Part shown: positions 5,724 to 5,776 of the stretch, one piece after another
Numbering within the stretch: position 1 is the first letter of the stretch
Layout of the letters: each line of letters opens with the position of its first letter
Assembly: GCA_026785865.1 (NCBI GenBank)
Contig: JAJAZG010000160.1
Location: 1-5,776 of the forward strand
Reading direction: 5' to 3'
Length of the DNA stretch: 5,776 nucleotides
Origin: Pseudanabaena sp. CAN_BIN31
GTDB taxonomy: Bacteria; Cyanobacteriota; Cyanobacteriia; Pseudanabaenales; Pseudanabaenaceae
The notes under the pieces: generated by a model
Database searches by the model: none
What the model was told of the DNA's origin: nothing
What the model saw: only the letters and a program-made list of their open reading frames with translations
Program-made: the position numbers and the translations under genes

Positions 5724-5776
5724 TCGATCCTTTATTTACCTTAGAAATCACTGGGATCGCCCACTCCTATAGCAGC

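Noticed and set aside
109..5730. 12-bp direct repeat AATAATCGATCC at 109-120 and 5719-5730
   Set aside because: It could suggest flanking attachment sites, but one 12-base match is about what chance predicts in a window this size, and the left copy lies in a coding motif.
5702..5776. Open frame on the plus strand, and a possible minus-strand gene end (TAA at 5741-5743, ending GVGDPSDF)
   Set aside because: Both are too short, at 25 and 11 codons, to call. Neither continues the ATPase coiled coil. The minus-strand one might be the end of a convergent gene, but this needs sequence beyond the window.
1..5776. tRNA, rRNA, CRISPR array or complete insertion sequence
   Set aside because: I saw no cloverleaf-like segment, no regularly spaced repeats and no transposase frame on either strand.

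Overview
The window looks cyanobacterial. The palindrome GCGATCGC (HIP1, a hallmark of many cyanobacterial chromosomes) occurs three times (386-393, 792-799, 1578-1585), and the MscS-type channel has the long N-terminal half seen in cyanobacterial homologues. The genus cannot be fixed from this sequence. All three HIP1 sites lie in the left 1.6 kb. The right part (about 3.1-5.7 kb) has none and is visibly more AT-rich, which fits an accessory or defence island next to ordinary genome.

Layout: 1-480 (minus) is the N-terminal 160 residues of a very large adenine-specific DNA methylase/SNF2-helicase type protein, cut by the window edge. 481-716 is a divergent intergenic region with a 23-bp perfect inverted repeat and a small GNRA-loop hairpin. 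717-2408 (plus) is a complete MscS-family mechanosensitive channel. 2409-2567 lies between convergent genes and ends in a clear intrinsic terminator for the minus-strand gene at 2568-3107, a 179-residue protein I do not recognise. 3108-3390 is a divergent region with a candidate promoter and two palindromic sites.

3391-5723 (plus) is a tight four-gene operon. Its last three genes match, by recalled family patterns, an ABC three-component (ABC-3C) conflict system: a protein ending in an ABC-3C C-terminal domain (4097-4741), a 75-residue middle component 6 (4738-4965), and an SMC/Rad50-like ABC ATPase of the DUF2326 family (4962-5723). The last two junctions are ATGA overlaps. The first gene (3391-4086) encodes a coiled-coil protein whose N-terminal module is repeated, ungapped, at the N-terminus of the ABC-3C CTD protein. 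A simple reading is that the ATPase and middle component sense a signal, the CTD protein transmits it, and the shared coiled-coil module links that protein to the upstream partner in place of a fused effector enzyme.

The ATPase gene stops after 253 codons, keeping Walker A but losing the distal half with the signature motif and Walker B. The system is therefore either broken at its right edge or its ATPase is split or interrupted just beyond the window. The function assignments come from remembered family patterns and could not be checked by database search.
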